Assembly (NCBI GenBank): GCA_023664455.1
Contig: JAMPFM010000001.1
Coordinates: 359,766 to 396,545 of the forward strand
Direction: 5' to 3'
Source: Blautia sp.
Lineage (GTDB): Bacteria; Bacillota; Clostridia; Lachnospirales; Lachnospiraceae
Length of the DNA stretch: 36,780 bases
Shown in pieces: positions 16,980 through 24,353 of the stretch (its first letter is position 1; the number at the start of each line of letters is the position of its first letter). Position numbers and translations under genes: made by a program. The notes under the pieces are model-generated. The model had not been told where the DNA came from and ran no database searches. It worked only from the letters and a program-made list of their open reading frames with translations.

Positions 16980-17984
16980 TTAACCATGCCAGGTCTTAGG
17001 AATAAAAAGATTCTGGTAGGTGGCAATCGCAAATCTATCCGTCATGGAGCCAATATAATCGCATACAATCTTTTCCACTGGCTCTCCCTTATCCAGCAGA
17101 CGATGTAAAAAAACTGGCAGCTTTTCGGTATGCTGCAAATAATAATGGTATAATGTCTCAATCAGTTCTTCCGCTTTCCCTTCTTCACTCTTGGCAACCG
17201 GATTCTGATAAACGTTTTCAAACATAAATTTCCGTAATTTCTGCATGGCTGTTTCCACATTCGGGGACATGAGGATATCGTTCTTTCCCCGGCTGGTCGT
17301 CACGATGTCATGGATAAAATAATCCAGTCTGGCGCCGCAGCTATAGCCGATGACTTCCCCGATTTCTTCCGGCACGTCGGATTCTTTCAAAATTCCGCCC
17401 CGGATAGCGTCGTCCATATCATGATGGATATACGCGATTTTATCGGAAAATCTGACTACTCTGCCTTCTAATGTTTCCGGCATTCCTGATGTCTGATGAT
17501 TCAAAATTCCATCCTTTACCTCATAAGTCAGATTGATACCCTGTCCATCTTTTTCCAGCAGTTCCACCGTTCTGACGCTCTGCTCATTGTGACGAAACCC
17601 ATAAGGGCAGACTCTGTTTAAAGCGCGCTCCCCAGCATGTCCAAAAGGCGTATGACCCAAATCATGCCCCAGCGCAATCGCCTCTACCAAGTCTTCATTG
17701 AGTTGTAAGGCTTTGGCAATGGTACGGGCATTCTGGCTGACCTCTAAGGTATGCGTCAGACGCGTCCTGTAGTGGTCCCCTTCCGGCGTCAGGAATACCT
17801 GCGTCTTATCCTTCAGCCGTCTAAAGGATTTGCTATGTATAATCCTATCCCTGTCTCTCTGGAACACCGGTCTGATATCGCATTGCTCCTCCGGTTTGCT
17901 CCTTCCCTTGGAATTCATGCTGAGCATTGCGTAGGGACTTAAATATTCTTTTTCCCACTGCTCCAAACTTTCCCTTATGTTCAT
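16980..17984 (-). CDS. dgt: dGTP triphosphohydrolase (HD domain)
   Basis: 334 aa, the short form found in Firmicutes. The HD-domain metal ligands are visible: SFRRLKDKTQVF, RTRLTHTLEVSQNARTIA with the first His, and ALGHDLGHTPFGHAGE with the His-Asp pair. It hydrolyses dGTP, or dNTPs more broadly, to nucleoside and triphosphate, adjusting the pool used in DNA synthesis. It is first in the operon dgt-dnaG-rpoD-trmK-TGS kinase. A TATAAT box and a Rex-like palindrome lie upstream, which would tie the whole operon to redox state if the site is real. Confidence 0.94.
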   Translation of the reverse strand: MNIRESLEQWEKEYLSPYAMLSMNSKGRSKPEEQCDIRPVFQRDRDRIIHSKSFRRLKDKTQVFLTPEGDHYRTRLTHTLEVSQNARTIAKALQLNEDLVEAIALGHDLGHTPFGHAGERALNRVCPYGFRHNEQSVRTVELLEKDGQGINLTYEVKDGILNHQTSGMPETLEGRVVRFSDKIAYIHHDMDDAIRGGILKESDVPEEIGEVIGYSCGARLDYFIHDIVTTSRGKNDILMSPNVETAMQKLRKFMFENVYQNPVAKSEEGKAEELIETLYHYYLQHTEKLPVFLHRLLDKGEPVEKIVCDYIGSMTDRFAIATYQNLFIPKTWHG

Positions 17985-18007
17985 AGAAACGCCTTTCTTT
18001 CCCCTTG

Positions 18008-18036
18008 ATTATAGTATTCTGTCTTTTTTCCCAAAA
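18008..18036 (-). promoter_or_regulatory. Promoter of the dgt-dnaG-rpoD operon
   Basis: A perfect -10 TATAAT on the minus strand (18008-18013) lies 24 bp before the dgt start. The -35 candidate TTTTGG (18031-18036) is at 17 bp and weak. Confidence 0.5.
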
Positions 18037-18068
18037 TCCTTTTTTCTATACAAATTTCCCTCAACCAT

Positions 18069-18086
18069 TTGTGAAATTTTTCACAT
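18069..18086. promoter_or_regulatory. Rex-like (or CRP/FNR-like) operator palindrome
   Basis: TTGTGAA-ATTT-TTCACAT matches the Bacillus-type Rex consensus TTGTGAA-N4-TTCACAA except at the last base. The inner 16 bases also fit TGTGA-N6-TCACA. It is centred about 65 bp upstream of the dgt -10 and 9 bp past the hydrolase stop, so it could instead be part of a weak hairpin at the end of that gene. Confidence 0.5.
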
Positions 18087-18094
18087 AATATTGA

Positions 18095-18991
18095 TTAGCG
18101 ACAGATATCGTAAATAAATTCCGCGTTTTTATCCATTGCCTCATATGCCGTCTTAAACGGCGACATCTGGAATACATGCCACATTCCCGGAAAAATATCC
18201 ATCTTGACGGATACGTTGGCCTTCATCAGCCGCGTATGCAGCATGAGAGAGTCACTTAGAAGAATCTCATTATCGCCAGCCTGAATATAAGTCGGCGGAA
18301 AACCGGCATAGTCGCCAAACAGCGGGGATATCAAGGGGTCCTGTAAATCTTTATCCGACGCATAATTGGCAATCATTTCCTGTAAATAATCCGCGTTTAA
18401 GACCGGGTCAAACGCTGCCTTAGATACATGGGATTCCCCGGAAACGGTCAAATCCGTCCAAGGCGACATCAAAATAACCCCCCTTGGCAGCAGCCTTCCC
18501 TCCTGTTTCAATTTTAAAACCAAGGCAAGCGCCAGATTGCCGCCCGCAGAATCCCCCGCTATGATGATATCCCTCGCCCCATACCCTAAGAGCATCAGAT
18601 AATCCCATACCTTCACGGCGTCTTCTAACGCCGAGGGATAAGGATGTTCGGGCGCCAGCCTGTAATCGAAACAAATCACGTCCATAGACGTAGAAGACGC
18701 CAGTTTCGTCGTCAGCGTTCTGGCATAAATACTGCTTCCCGTGGAATAGCCACCGCCATGACAGTATAGAATCATATACTTTTTCATATGCGCCCTGTTG
18801 ACGGATATCCATTCGCCATGAATCCCGTTAAAATCGACTTCTTTCATTCCTACTTCTTTATGATTGCCCAGCAGGCTGCCGAAATAATCCTGCGACTGTC
18901 TGTGCTTCTCAATATCCGTATTTTCCACAATCCCATGCACTTTTCTGATAAGATTCATCAAATTCTGGTTTCTTTTTTCCGCAATCGCCAT
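18095..18991 (-). CDS. Alpha/beta hydrolase, hormone-sensitive-lipase family esterase
   Basis: About 298 aa. The oxyanion-hole motif HGGG (YCHGGGYSTGSS) and nucleophile GDSAGG are diagnostic of the HSL/bacterial esterase group. The acid is probably in QAGDNEILLSDS and the base His in GMWHVFQ. It should hydrolyse short-chain esters in the cytoplasm; no signal peptide is seen. The ATG at 18991 is chosen for its AAGGGGAT site; the longer frame lacks one. It is divergent from the acyltransferase-like gene at 19172, and the two share an intergenic region with hairpins, which suggests a common process. Confidence 0.9.
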   Translation of the reverse strand: MAIAEKRNQNLMNLIRKVHGIVENTDIEKHRQSQDYFGSLLGNHKEVGMKEVDFNGIHGEWISVNRAHMKKYMILYCHGGGYSTGSSIYARTLTTKLASSTSMDVICFDYRLAPEHPYPSALEDAVKVWDYLMLLGYGARDIIIAGDSAGGNLALALVLKLKQEGRLLPRGVILMSPWTDLTVSGESHVSKAAFDPVLNADYLQEMIANYASDKDLQDPLISPLFGDYAGFPPTYIQAGDNEILLSDSLMLHTRLMKANVSVKMDIFPGMWHVFQMSPFKTAYEAMDKNAEFIYDICR

Positions 18992-19071
18992 AAAATATCC
19001 CCTTTTTATCAATATCATAAAATAGAAATGCAATGTATTTTACATAATTGTACCATAAATTCCTTTTCCTG

Positions 19072-19080
19072 TGGTATAAT
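19072..19080 (+). promoter_or_regulatory. Extended -10 promoter for the acyltransferase-like operon
   Basis: TG-G-TATAAT is an extended -10 element with no convincing -35. It lies about 90 bp ahead of the gene at 19172, and the leader carries two perfect hairpins. Confidence 0.6.
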
Positions 19081-19087
19081 ACAAGAA

Positions 19088-19132
19088 AATTGCTTGCGCA
19101 ATTATCTTGGGAAGAATGCTGCGCATTCTTCC
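19088..19132. repeat. Two tandem palindromes in the 5' leader
   Basis: AATTGC-TTGC-GCAATT (19088-19103) is followed by GGAAGAATGC-TGC-GCATTCTTCC (19110-19132). The second shares its arms with the palindrome inside rnpB and resembles the one at 8711-8728. Confidence 0.75.
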
Positions 19133-19171
19133 GCTGTATTGAAAAAATTTCCTATATAACAAGGAGTTATT

Positions 19172-20521
19172 ATGTCGCGTCCAAATGCTGGGAAAATGAC
19201 TGTGCCAAAACAAAAAAAGGAAATCTGGTACAAGCTGGATTTATCCGCCATTGTCTATCCGACCTTGCAGCGGAAGGATTTTTCTTCCGTCTACCGGCTG
19301 TCAGTCGTTTTAAAGGAAACGGTGCAGCCAGATATTCTGCAAAAGGCGCTGGACATGACGCTTCCCCGTTTCCCGACTTATAAAGTCGCCATCAGGAAAG
19401 GGGTGTTCTGGCGTTACTTAGAACCCAATAACCGTCCCGGTCCTTATGTCATGCCGGATATCAAGAATCCGTGTATGCCCATGCCCTTTAAGGCAAATAA
19501 CCGCTATCTGCTCCGAATCTATTATTATCAGAACCGGATTTCCTTAGAAGCGCATCACTGTCTGGGCGACGGCACCGGCGGCATGTGCGTGTTACAGACC
19601 ATGATTGCCGTCTATCTCGGACTTTTAGGACACCCCATCACTCCTTCGGGATTTGTGTTAGACATCCACGATGCGCCCGACCCGGAAGAGTTAGAAGACG
19701 CCTATATGCGTTATGCCAACGCCCGTGTAAGGCCGCCGCGCCCCAGCGAAAAAACCTATCGCGTCCGTGGCACCAAAGAGCCTTTTTACACCTTAAATAT
19801 CATCGACGGTATCATGTCCGTCAGGGAAGTCATGCAGGTTGCCTCGAAGTATCATGCGACGCTTACCGAATATCTGAACGCGGTTTTGCTCTATGCCCTG
19901 TTACAGAAGCAGGAGCACGAATATCAGGAAAGTATCACACGTAAAAATACGTATCCCCACAAGCCGCGTCCCGTCAGAATTGCGATGCCGGTCAATCTGC
20001 GACGTTTTTTTCCGTCTAAGACGCTCCGCAATTTCATTACGATGGTCTATCCATCCATAGACCCACGGCTTGGCGATTATACTTTTGAGGAAATCGTCGT
20101 ACATGTGCACAATTACATGAAATATTATATCAATGAAAAATTCCTGCGCGGCGACATCACGACCAACGCGGCGACGCAGCGAAATCCGGTTATCCGCGTC
20201 GTGCCTCTCTTTATTAAGGATTTCGTCGTCCGTACTTTTTATACCAAAGTGCAGGATAAAAATTCTTCCGCCGGGCTGACGAATATGGGCGCATTGAAAG
20301 TACCGGAAGATATGAAACCCTATATCGAGCGGTTCGATATCTATATGGGACAACCCTTTTCCTCCCGTACCAACTGCGCGATTATCAGCTTTGAAGATAC
20401 ACTGACGATTAATTTCGCCAGCAGCATCGCGGAAGCGGACGTGGAACGGAATTTCTTCCGCAAACTGGTGCAGGACGGAATCCATGTCACCATTGAAAGC
20501 AACAGAGATATCAGACAATAG
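19172..20521 (+). CDS. Acyltransferase-like protein with a condensation-domain-type active-site motif
   Basis: 449 aa, soluble. The motif EAHHCLGDGTGG (around residues 130-141) matches the HHxxxDG/HxxxD active site shared by condensation domains, alcohol acetyltransferases and chloramphenicol acetyltransferase-like folds. A second half (RPVRIAMPVNLRRFFPSKTLRNF) matches the conserved PVNLR-type strand near the second subdomain. Such enzymes move an acyl group from CoA or a carrier to an alcohol or amine; the substrates here are unknown. No carrier or adenylation domain is nearby, so this is not an ordinary NRPS part. AAGGAG at a good distance supports the start. It is followed after 17 bp by a zinc-ribbon membrane protein and is divergent from an esterase. 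Confidence 0.8.
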   Translation: MSRPNAGKMTVPKQKKEIWYKLDLSAIVYPTLQRKDFSSVYRLSVVLKETVQPDILQKALDMTLPRFPTYKVAIRKGVFWRYLEPNNRPGPYVMPDIKNPCMPMPFKANNRYLLRIYYYQNRISLEAHHCLGDGTGGMCVLQTMIAVYLGLLGHPITPSGFVLDIHDAPDPEELEDAYMRYANARVRPPRPSEKTYRVRGTKEPFYTLNIIDGIMSVREVMQVASKYHATLTEYLNAVLLYALLQKQEHEYQESITRKNTYPHKPRPVRIAMPVNLRRFFPSKTLRNFITMVYPSIDPRLGDYTFEEIVVHVHNYMKYYINEKFLRGDITTNAATQRNPVIRVVPLFIKDFVVRTFYTKVQDKNSSAGLTNMGALKVPEDMKPYIERFDIYMGQPFSSRTNCAIISFEDTLTINFASSIAEADVERNFFRKLVQDGIHVTIESNRDIRQ

Positions 20522-20538
20522 AAAAAGGAGCCTTACTT

Positions 20539-21243
20539 ATGTCTTATTGTGTAAACTGCGGCGTCGAGCTAGAGGCGTCATTAAAAGAATGCCCCCTGTG
20601 CAACACGCCAGTCATAAACCCCCGCCATATATCCCCGGAAACCATTTCTGAACCCTATCCGGTTTCCAGAGGACAGGTAGAGAATCTGCAGAAAAAAGAT
20701 TTCGGCATCCTGTTGACAGTGATTTTATCCGCCACAAGCATTACCTGTCTGCTTTTAAACCTGCTGGTGTTCCAGAGTTCCCGCTGGTCTTTTATGATCA
20801 TCGGTATCTGCATCTGCCTGTTTTTCTTTGCATTTCCGGCAATGTTTACCACGAAAACGCCCGTTTATCTGATTCTTCTCTTCGACGGCGCCGCCGTGGG
20901 AGTCTATTTATACCTGCTTACTTATCTGACCATCGTCTCAGAATGGTTCTGGCAGCTCGGTCTGCCCATCGTCATTCTAATTACTGCCCTGATTGAACTA
21001 TTTACCCTGTTTGCACGGAAATTCCCGTTCAACATTTTAACCGGCTCTCTCTATCTCTTTATCGAGGTTCCTATCCTGTGCATCGCCCTGGAACTTCTGA
21101 TTAAACGCTTTCTCGATGTGCCCTATAGTATCACCTGGTCGGCGGTGGTTTTAACCGTATGCGTGATTATTGACATCACCCTGATTACGATATTAATGAA
21201 AAAACGCCTGCGCAACGAAGTGAACAGACGTTTGCATTTCTAG
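20539..21243 (+). CDS. Zinc-ribbon multi-pass membrane protein (DUF6320-like)
   Basis: 234 aa. The N-terminus is a short zinc ribbon, [18 protein letters not shown], with two CxxC knuckles. About six membrane spans follow (about 57-76, 84-103, 107-128, 133-154, 165-188, 198-222). Proteins of this shape in clostridia are uncharacterised; DUF6320 is my best label from memory. It probably shares a transcript with the acyltransferase-like gene, and a scaffold or partner role at the membrane is a guess. Its stop codon shares the palindrome CTAG with the stop of the convergent gene, and no terminator lies between. Confidence 0.75.
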   Translation: MSYCVNCGVELEASLKECPLCNTPVINPRHISPETISEPYPVSRGQVENLQKKDFGILLTVILSATSITCLLLNLLVFQSSRWSFMIIGICICLFFFAFPAMFTTKTPVYLILLFDGAAVGVYLYLLTYLTIVSEWFWQLGLPIVILITALIELFTLFARKFPFNILTGSLYLFIEVPILCIALELLIKRFLDVPYSITWSAVVLTVCVIIDITLITILMKKRLRNEVNRRLHF

Positions 21244-21863
21244 CTCAGTTTTGCTTCCGCATCTTCAAGGGACTGATAACCGTAAAATAATGTCTCATTG
21301 GCGATAATCTGTTTTAATAAATTCCCGCCTTCCCGGTAAGCGGTCTCGGTTTCCTGCCATAACAGCTCCAGCGTCCCCGTAGAATAAGTAAGCAATTCCG
21401 CCCGCAGATAACTTTCCATCGAAGAACCGTCTACGGCATTATCTTCCGCCGTCGTGGCAAGTCTTCCCCTTTCCCGGATATGCGGATACTGCGCAAGTAC
21501 CTTGGCGTCCCATTCTAAGTGGACTCTGACAATCTGCTCCGCCAGCTCCTTTTTCCCATCCACATCGGGCAGATATTCCTTAATCTTTTCATATTCCTCT
21601 GGAAATGTGCTTTCCATCATCCTGCCGTATTTTTCAAAAATCAGATTCCTGCCTTCCTCATATGCCCGCTTACAATCTTCCATATAACTATGAAGCAGCG
21701 CATCTGAATAGACCATCCACTGACTCATCCTCATACGGAAAAACGTATCCGGATCGTCCTGACAGGAAGCGCGCCCTCCGGTATTATAAACATGCTGAAA
21801 CATATCCCACTCTACCTGGGCAATGTCAAAAATTAATTGTTCCCTTTCTGATACTTCCGCCAT
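21240..21863 (-). CDS. DUF4125 family protein
   Basis: 207 aa, soluble and helical. The N-terminal signature ([30 protein letters not shown], then FRMRMSQW) and the [19 protein letters not shown] block match what I recall of DUF4125, a conserved family without known function in Lachnospiraceae and some other anaerobes. Conserved Glu, Cys and Arg residues in the first 50 positions could form an active site, but this is unproven. It is separated by 20 bp from the GerMN lipoprotein gene, transcribed the same way, so the two may be an operon. It overlaps the convergent gene end by 4 bp. Confidence 0.82.
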   Translation of the reverse strand: MAEVSEREQLIFDIAQVEWDMFQHVYNTGGRASCQDDPDTFFRMRMSQWMVYSDALLHSYMEDCKRAYEEGRNLIFEKYGRMMESTFPEEYEKIKEYLPDVDGKKELAEQIVRVHLEWDAKVLAQYPHIRERGRLATTAEDNAVDGSSMESYLRAELLTYSTGTLELLWQETETAYREGGNLLKQIIANETLFYGYQSLEDAEAKLS

Positions 21864-21883
21864 TTTGATACCCCTTTCTTTCC

Positions 21884-22504
21884 TTATTCCACTCTATCCT
21901 GCGACTCCAAAGGCTCCTCATATGCCGCATGATTTGTCTCTAAAACATCGCCGTCCACCGTAATAACTATTTTCTCTGCATCATACGCATTCAGAAAGGT
22001 GGTTACTACCGATGAGATAATGATTTGCTCGCCTTCCGCCGTCATCGTCCTTAAATATTCCTGGAATGTCCTGGATAAATCCAGAAAAAGCGTTTTCCCC
22101 GCTTCAGACTCCTGCTCCTCAAAAGAGTTTACCTCCGTCCCCAGCGGTATAATGTTATGCCGAATCAGTGCATCAACCAACTCATCCGCCGTTATCTGCT
22201 CCATGTATAATAACTCTTCTTTTAATTCATCAGAAGCACCGTTTCCATAATAGATAACGACCTCTTTTTCTCCTGCTGCCTCCGGCTGCACATCTTCCGT
22301 CATCTTAACTTCCTGTAACCGGACTTCCTGCCCCTCATCCCTGCCGCTTAACAGATAATCTAAAGAATGCACCAATAATTCTTCCGACGATATATCCGAT
22401 GTTTCCTCAGACATAACTTCCATATCCCCTGCACCATTTCCGCAGGCGCCCAATACCAATAGCAACAAAACTACCGGCAAAATAATCCATTTCTTATTTT
22501 TCAT
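21884..22504 (-). CDS. Lipoprotein with a GerMN domain
   Basis: 206 aa. A signal peptide with lipobox LGAC (Cys about 21) is followed by an acidic linker. The GerMN domain runs from about residue 80 to 190 ([11 protein letters not shown] ... [22 protein letters not shown] ... [13 protein letters not shown] ... [19 protein letters not shown]). GerM-type proteins take part in sporulation and spore germination, and the domain occurs in other envelope lipoproteins. GGGAGGG is well placed for the start. The start lies only 26 bp after the tRNA-Leu terminator, with no room for its own promoter, so read-through from the tRNA is likely. Confidence 0.88.
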   Translation of the reverse strand: MKNKKWIILPVVLLLLVLGACGNGAGDMEVMSEETSDISSEELLVHSLDYLLSGRDEGQEVRLQEVKMTEDVQPEAAGEKEVVIYYGNGASDELKEELLYMEQITADELVDALIRHNIIPLGTEVNSFEEQESEAGKTLFLDLSRTFQEYLRTMTAEGEQIIISSVVTTFLNAYDAEKIVITVDGDVLETNHAAYEEPLESQDRVE

Positions 22505-22528
22505 AACTTACCCTCCCAGGCTATTTGC

Positions 22529-22556
22529 AAAAAAAGTACCGCAAAACGGTACTTTT
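22529..22556 (-). terminator. Intrinsic terminator after tRNA-Leu
   Basis: On the minus strand AAAAGTACCG-TTTTG-CGGTACTTTT is followed by further T. It is a perfect 10-bp stem with a 5-nt loop, 28 bp past the tRNA 3' end. Confidence 0.9.
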
Positions 22557-22583
22557 CTCTATGATTCCTTATCAATAGCATAA

Positions 22584-22667
22584 TGCAGGAAAAGGGACTT
22601 GAACCCTCATGATATTGCTATCACACGGACCTGAACCGTGCGCGTCTGCCAATTCCGCCATTCCTGC
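22584..22667 (-). tRNA. tRNA-Leu, anticodon CAG
   Basis: 84 nt including the discriminator A. Acceptor arms are GCAGGAA and TTCCTGC. The anticodon stem CACGG/CCGTG encloses TTCAGGT, giving CAG. A long variable arm (TGATA-GCAA-TATCA), the class II hallmark of tRNA-Leu, and a TTCAAGT T-loop are present. CCA is not encoded. Confidence 0.96.
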
Positions 22668-22678
22668 GAACAAATGCT

Positions 22679-22707
22679 ATTTTAACTGCTTTTTGTATTT
22701 CTGTCAA
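22679..22707 (-). promoter_or_regulatory. Consensus promoter of tRNA-Leu
   Basis: TTGACA (22702-22707), 17 bp spacer, TAAAAT (22679-22684), on the minus strand, 11 bp ahead of the mature tRNA 5' end. Confidence 0.85.
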
Positions 22708-22714
22708 GCCTATT

Positions 22715-23521
22715 TTAGAAATTTCCAATCTTTTTATCACTGTTTAAAATATGGTTTATGAGCCATTCCGTCAGAAAATTCATCAACTCTTCCAGCGTTT
22801 CCTGCTGATTTTCATCCATCTTATCCAAATCAATTTCCTCAAGCCTTCCCACAAATGCATCGTGCGCCCTTTTCTGCGCTTCCAGCCCCGGATAGTCAAT
22901 CTTTTTCATATACTCTTCTTCATCTTCAAAATGAAACTTCGTATAATCCTTTAACTCCTTGATAAGATGTATGATATCATCATATTTATCCGCCATATAC
23001 TCGTCTGCAATCAGCCGCTGCGCATCTCCGATAATACGGAATAATTCCTTATGCTCCTTATCTATTACCGGGATTCCCGTCAGGTATTCATCCGTAAACT
23101 CCTGTATTTTATGAATTTCCTCAAGCGGGCGCATCTTCCCAATCATCAAATCAGAACCGATGATATGCCGGTAGAGCCACTTCACAAGATACTTTAACAA
23201 ATCCTCTAAAAACTCCTGCTGGTCCCGCCCGTCAACCACGGCGTCCGCCTCGCTGATTTTCGTAGAAAATACCAGATGCTGCTGCTTTTGTATATTCAAT
23301 TCGGGATGATGAATGCCTGCCATATAATTTTCTTCATGCGCAAAATGTTCTTCCGCATAATCTTTCAGACGCTCTAACATGACCCGGATACGGTCGTATT
23401 TATCCTCCAGAATCTCATTTTCCAGCAATTCCTGCGTCTCGTTTATAATCCGGAAAAGCTCCCTATGTTCATTATCAATCATTTCCATGCCAATCAGGCA
23501 ATCGTCCGTAAAATAATACAT
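22715..23521 (-). CDS. Tandem (two-domain) bacteriohemerythrin
   Basis: 268 aa formed by two hemerythrin four-helix domains in a row, about 1-130 and 140-268. Each carries the di-iron ligand pattern: D-N/K-EHxELF (His19 in the first), HFxxEExYM (His59 and Glu63), a later H-x3-H-type pair, and WLYRHIIGSD or WLINHILNSD with the last His and Asp. The repeats are clearly homologous, so the gene arose by duplication. Hemerythrins bind O2 reversibly; in anaerobes they are linked to oxygen sensing, scavenging or protection. No signalling domain is fused. A good GGAGGAAAA site precedes the ATG. Confidence 0.92.
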   Translation of the reverse strand: MYYFTDDCLIGMEMIDNEHRELFRIINETQELLENEILEDKYDRIRVMLERLKDYAEEHFAHEENYMAGIHHPELNIQKQQHLVFSTKISEADAVVDGRDQQEFLEDLLKYLVKWLYRHIIGSDLMIGKMRPLEEIHKIQEFTDEYLTGIPVIDKEHKELFRIIGDAQRLIADEYMADKYDDIIHLIKELKDYTKFHFEDEEEYMKKIDYPGLEAQKRAHDAFVGRLEEIDLDKMDENQQETLEELMNFLTEWLINHILNSDKKIGNF

Positions 23522-23556
23522 CGGTTTTCCTCCTCTTTTATGTTTCTGTGGTTTTT

Positions 23557-23562
23557 ATTATA
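23557..23562 (-). promoter_or_regulatory. -10 element of the hemerythrin gene
   Basis: Perfect TATAAT on the minus strand about 36 bp before the start codon. A possible -35 (TTGTTT) is at 19 bp, longer than ideal. Confidence 0.45.
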
Positions 23563-23704
23563 GCACATTTGAGGATGGGAAAAACAATAAAAAATAGTAT
23601 TGCGTTTCCAATTTTAGTACGATAGAATTAAATTATATCAATGCGCAACAATACAACTTTCTTTTATAACTTAAAAATCTCAGAGAGGCTTGACTTTATA
23701 ATCC

Positions 23705-24085
23705 ATGACACGTAAGAAAATCGGCGAATTTTCAGCCGAAATAATAGAAACTCTAGGGCTTGATATCCCGATAGGAACCCCCATCTATATAGCTAATTCA
23801 AATATCGAACACATGAAATCCTCACATCCTAAAGATTTCGCAAAATATGGAAATGATATAGAATACATCATAGCCACTCCCGATTATGTAGGGAAGAATC
23901 CCAAAGATGATTCTATAGAATTTACGAAGGAATATATTTTAGATGGAGAATTTGTAAAAGTCGCTGTTCGTGTAAGTTTACAAAATATTTATTATGCAAG
24001 ATCTATGTATGTACTAAATCCTCATCGTGTGAAAAACTTCATATCCAACGGAACATTGATAAAACTTGACAGTTTACCACAATAA
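23705..24085 (+). CDS. PBECR-like (phage-type RNase fold) small protein, putative
   Basis: 126 aa. The layout IEHMKSSHPKDFAKYG, then IEYIIATPDYVGKNPKDDSIEFTKEY, then VKVAVRVSLQNIYYARSMYVLNPHRV resembles the PBECR nuclease domains (the Barnase-EndoU-ColicinE5/D-RelE-like group) found at phage head-protein C-termini and as free toxins. The His pair, the Lys after the acidic stretch and the ARSxY strand are the candidate active-site residues. This is recognition by pattern only. No Shine-Dalgarno is near the ATG (GAGAGG is 17 bp away) and an in-frame stop precedes it, so it may be a 5'-truncated phage relic or be read by coupling from a 24-codon frame at 23641-23715 that overlaps its start. It is AT-rich compared with its left neighbours. 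A strong promoter for a downstream RNA lies inside its last codons. Confidence 0.6.
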   Translation: MTRKKIGEFSAEIIETLGLDIPIGTPIYIANSNIEHMKSSHPKDFAKYGNDIEYIIATPDYVGKNPKDDSIEFTKEYILDGEFVKVAVRVSLQNIYYARSMYVLNPHRVKNFISNGTLIKLDSLPQ

Positions 24086-24093
24086 TGTATAAT
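24066..24093 (+). promoter_or_regulatory. Consensus sigma-70 promoter for the small RNA
   Basis: TTGACA (24066-24071), 16 bp spacer, TATAAT (24088-24093). Both boxes are perfect. The -35 lies in the last codons of the PBECR-like ORF and the -10 just beyond its stop. Confidence 0.85.
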
Positions 24094-24099
24094 GAGAAT

Positions 24100-24236
24100 G
24101 GAAAGACATAAACTATATTGAATAAAATCAGAGGACGGAACGGGCAGCCGTCGCCCTAGTTGGAGATGTGGGAACAGTCACCCCACCTATTTTATTCAAG
24201 GTTTTAAGACCTCATAGAAAATATGGGGTCTTTTTT
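24100..24236 (+). ncRNA. Candidate structured small RNA with twin hairpins
   Basis: About 137 nt from the predicted start to the terminator. A perfect 11-bp outer helix (24118-24128 with 24189-24199) encloses two related hairpins. Each has a 5-bp stem and a 9-nt loop: GACGG-AACGGGCAG-CCGTC (24134-24152) and GTGGG-AACAGTCAC-CCCAC (24168-24186). The loops share AACRGKCAS and the hairpins are 34 nt apart. GGGC/GCCC (24142-24145 with 24153-24156) offers a competing pairing for the first. No open frame is evident. I do not recognise a named family. It could be a free sRNA, an RNA antitoxin, or a leader acting on the sigma-factor operon downstream. Confidence 0.7.
24206..24236 (+). terminator. Intrinsic terminator of the small RNA
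   Basis: AAGACCTCAT pairs with ATGGGGTCTT (one G-T) over a 7-nt loop and runs into six T. It is 117 bp ahead of the ECF sigma gene. Confidence 0.9.
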
Positions 24237-24307
24237 CATTTATCTTCTGCCTGGGATTCAGGGAGTACTTCCTATTGCTAAAATCCCCAAAAAATTTTAT
24301 AAATAAT

Positions 24308-24335
24308 TGTAACGAATTGCACTGGAAAAGAACTA
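24308..24335 (+). promoter_or_regulatory. Possible ECF-type promoter for the sigma/ABC cassette
   Basis: TGTAAC (24308-24313), N16, GAACTA (24330-24335), 18 bp before the sigma-factor ATG. TGTAAC/TGAAAC-type -35 boxes are typical of autoregulated ECF sigma factors. This is a reading by eye with no second copy in the window to support it. Confidence 0.35.
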
Positions 24336-24353
24336 ACACAATGAGGTGCAGCT

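Noticed and set aside
23697-23707. TATAAT next to the PBECR-like ATG as a leaderless promoter
   Set aside because: The box ends 2 bp before the ATG, so transcription would begin inside the gene, and no -35 is at a proper distance.
24134-24156. H-type pseudoknot from GACGG/CCGTC and GGGC/GCCC
   Set aside because: There is no linker nucleotide to cross the first helix, so both cannot form together; I treat them as competing pairings.
24118-24199. Known riboswitch or ribozyme (guanidine-II, NiCo, TwoAYGGAY, HDV-like, twister)
   Set aside because: The loops and helix order do not match what I recall of these families: no ACGR tetraloops, no AYGGAY loops, no four-way NiCo junction and no ribozyme core.
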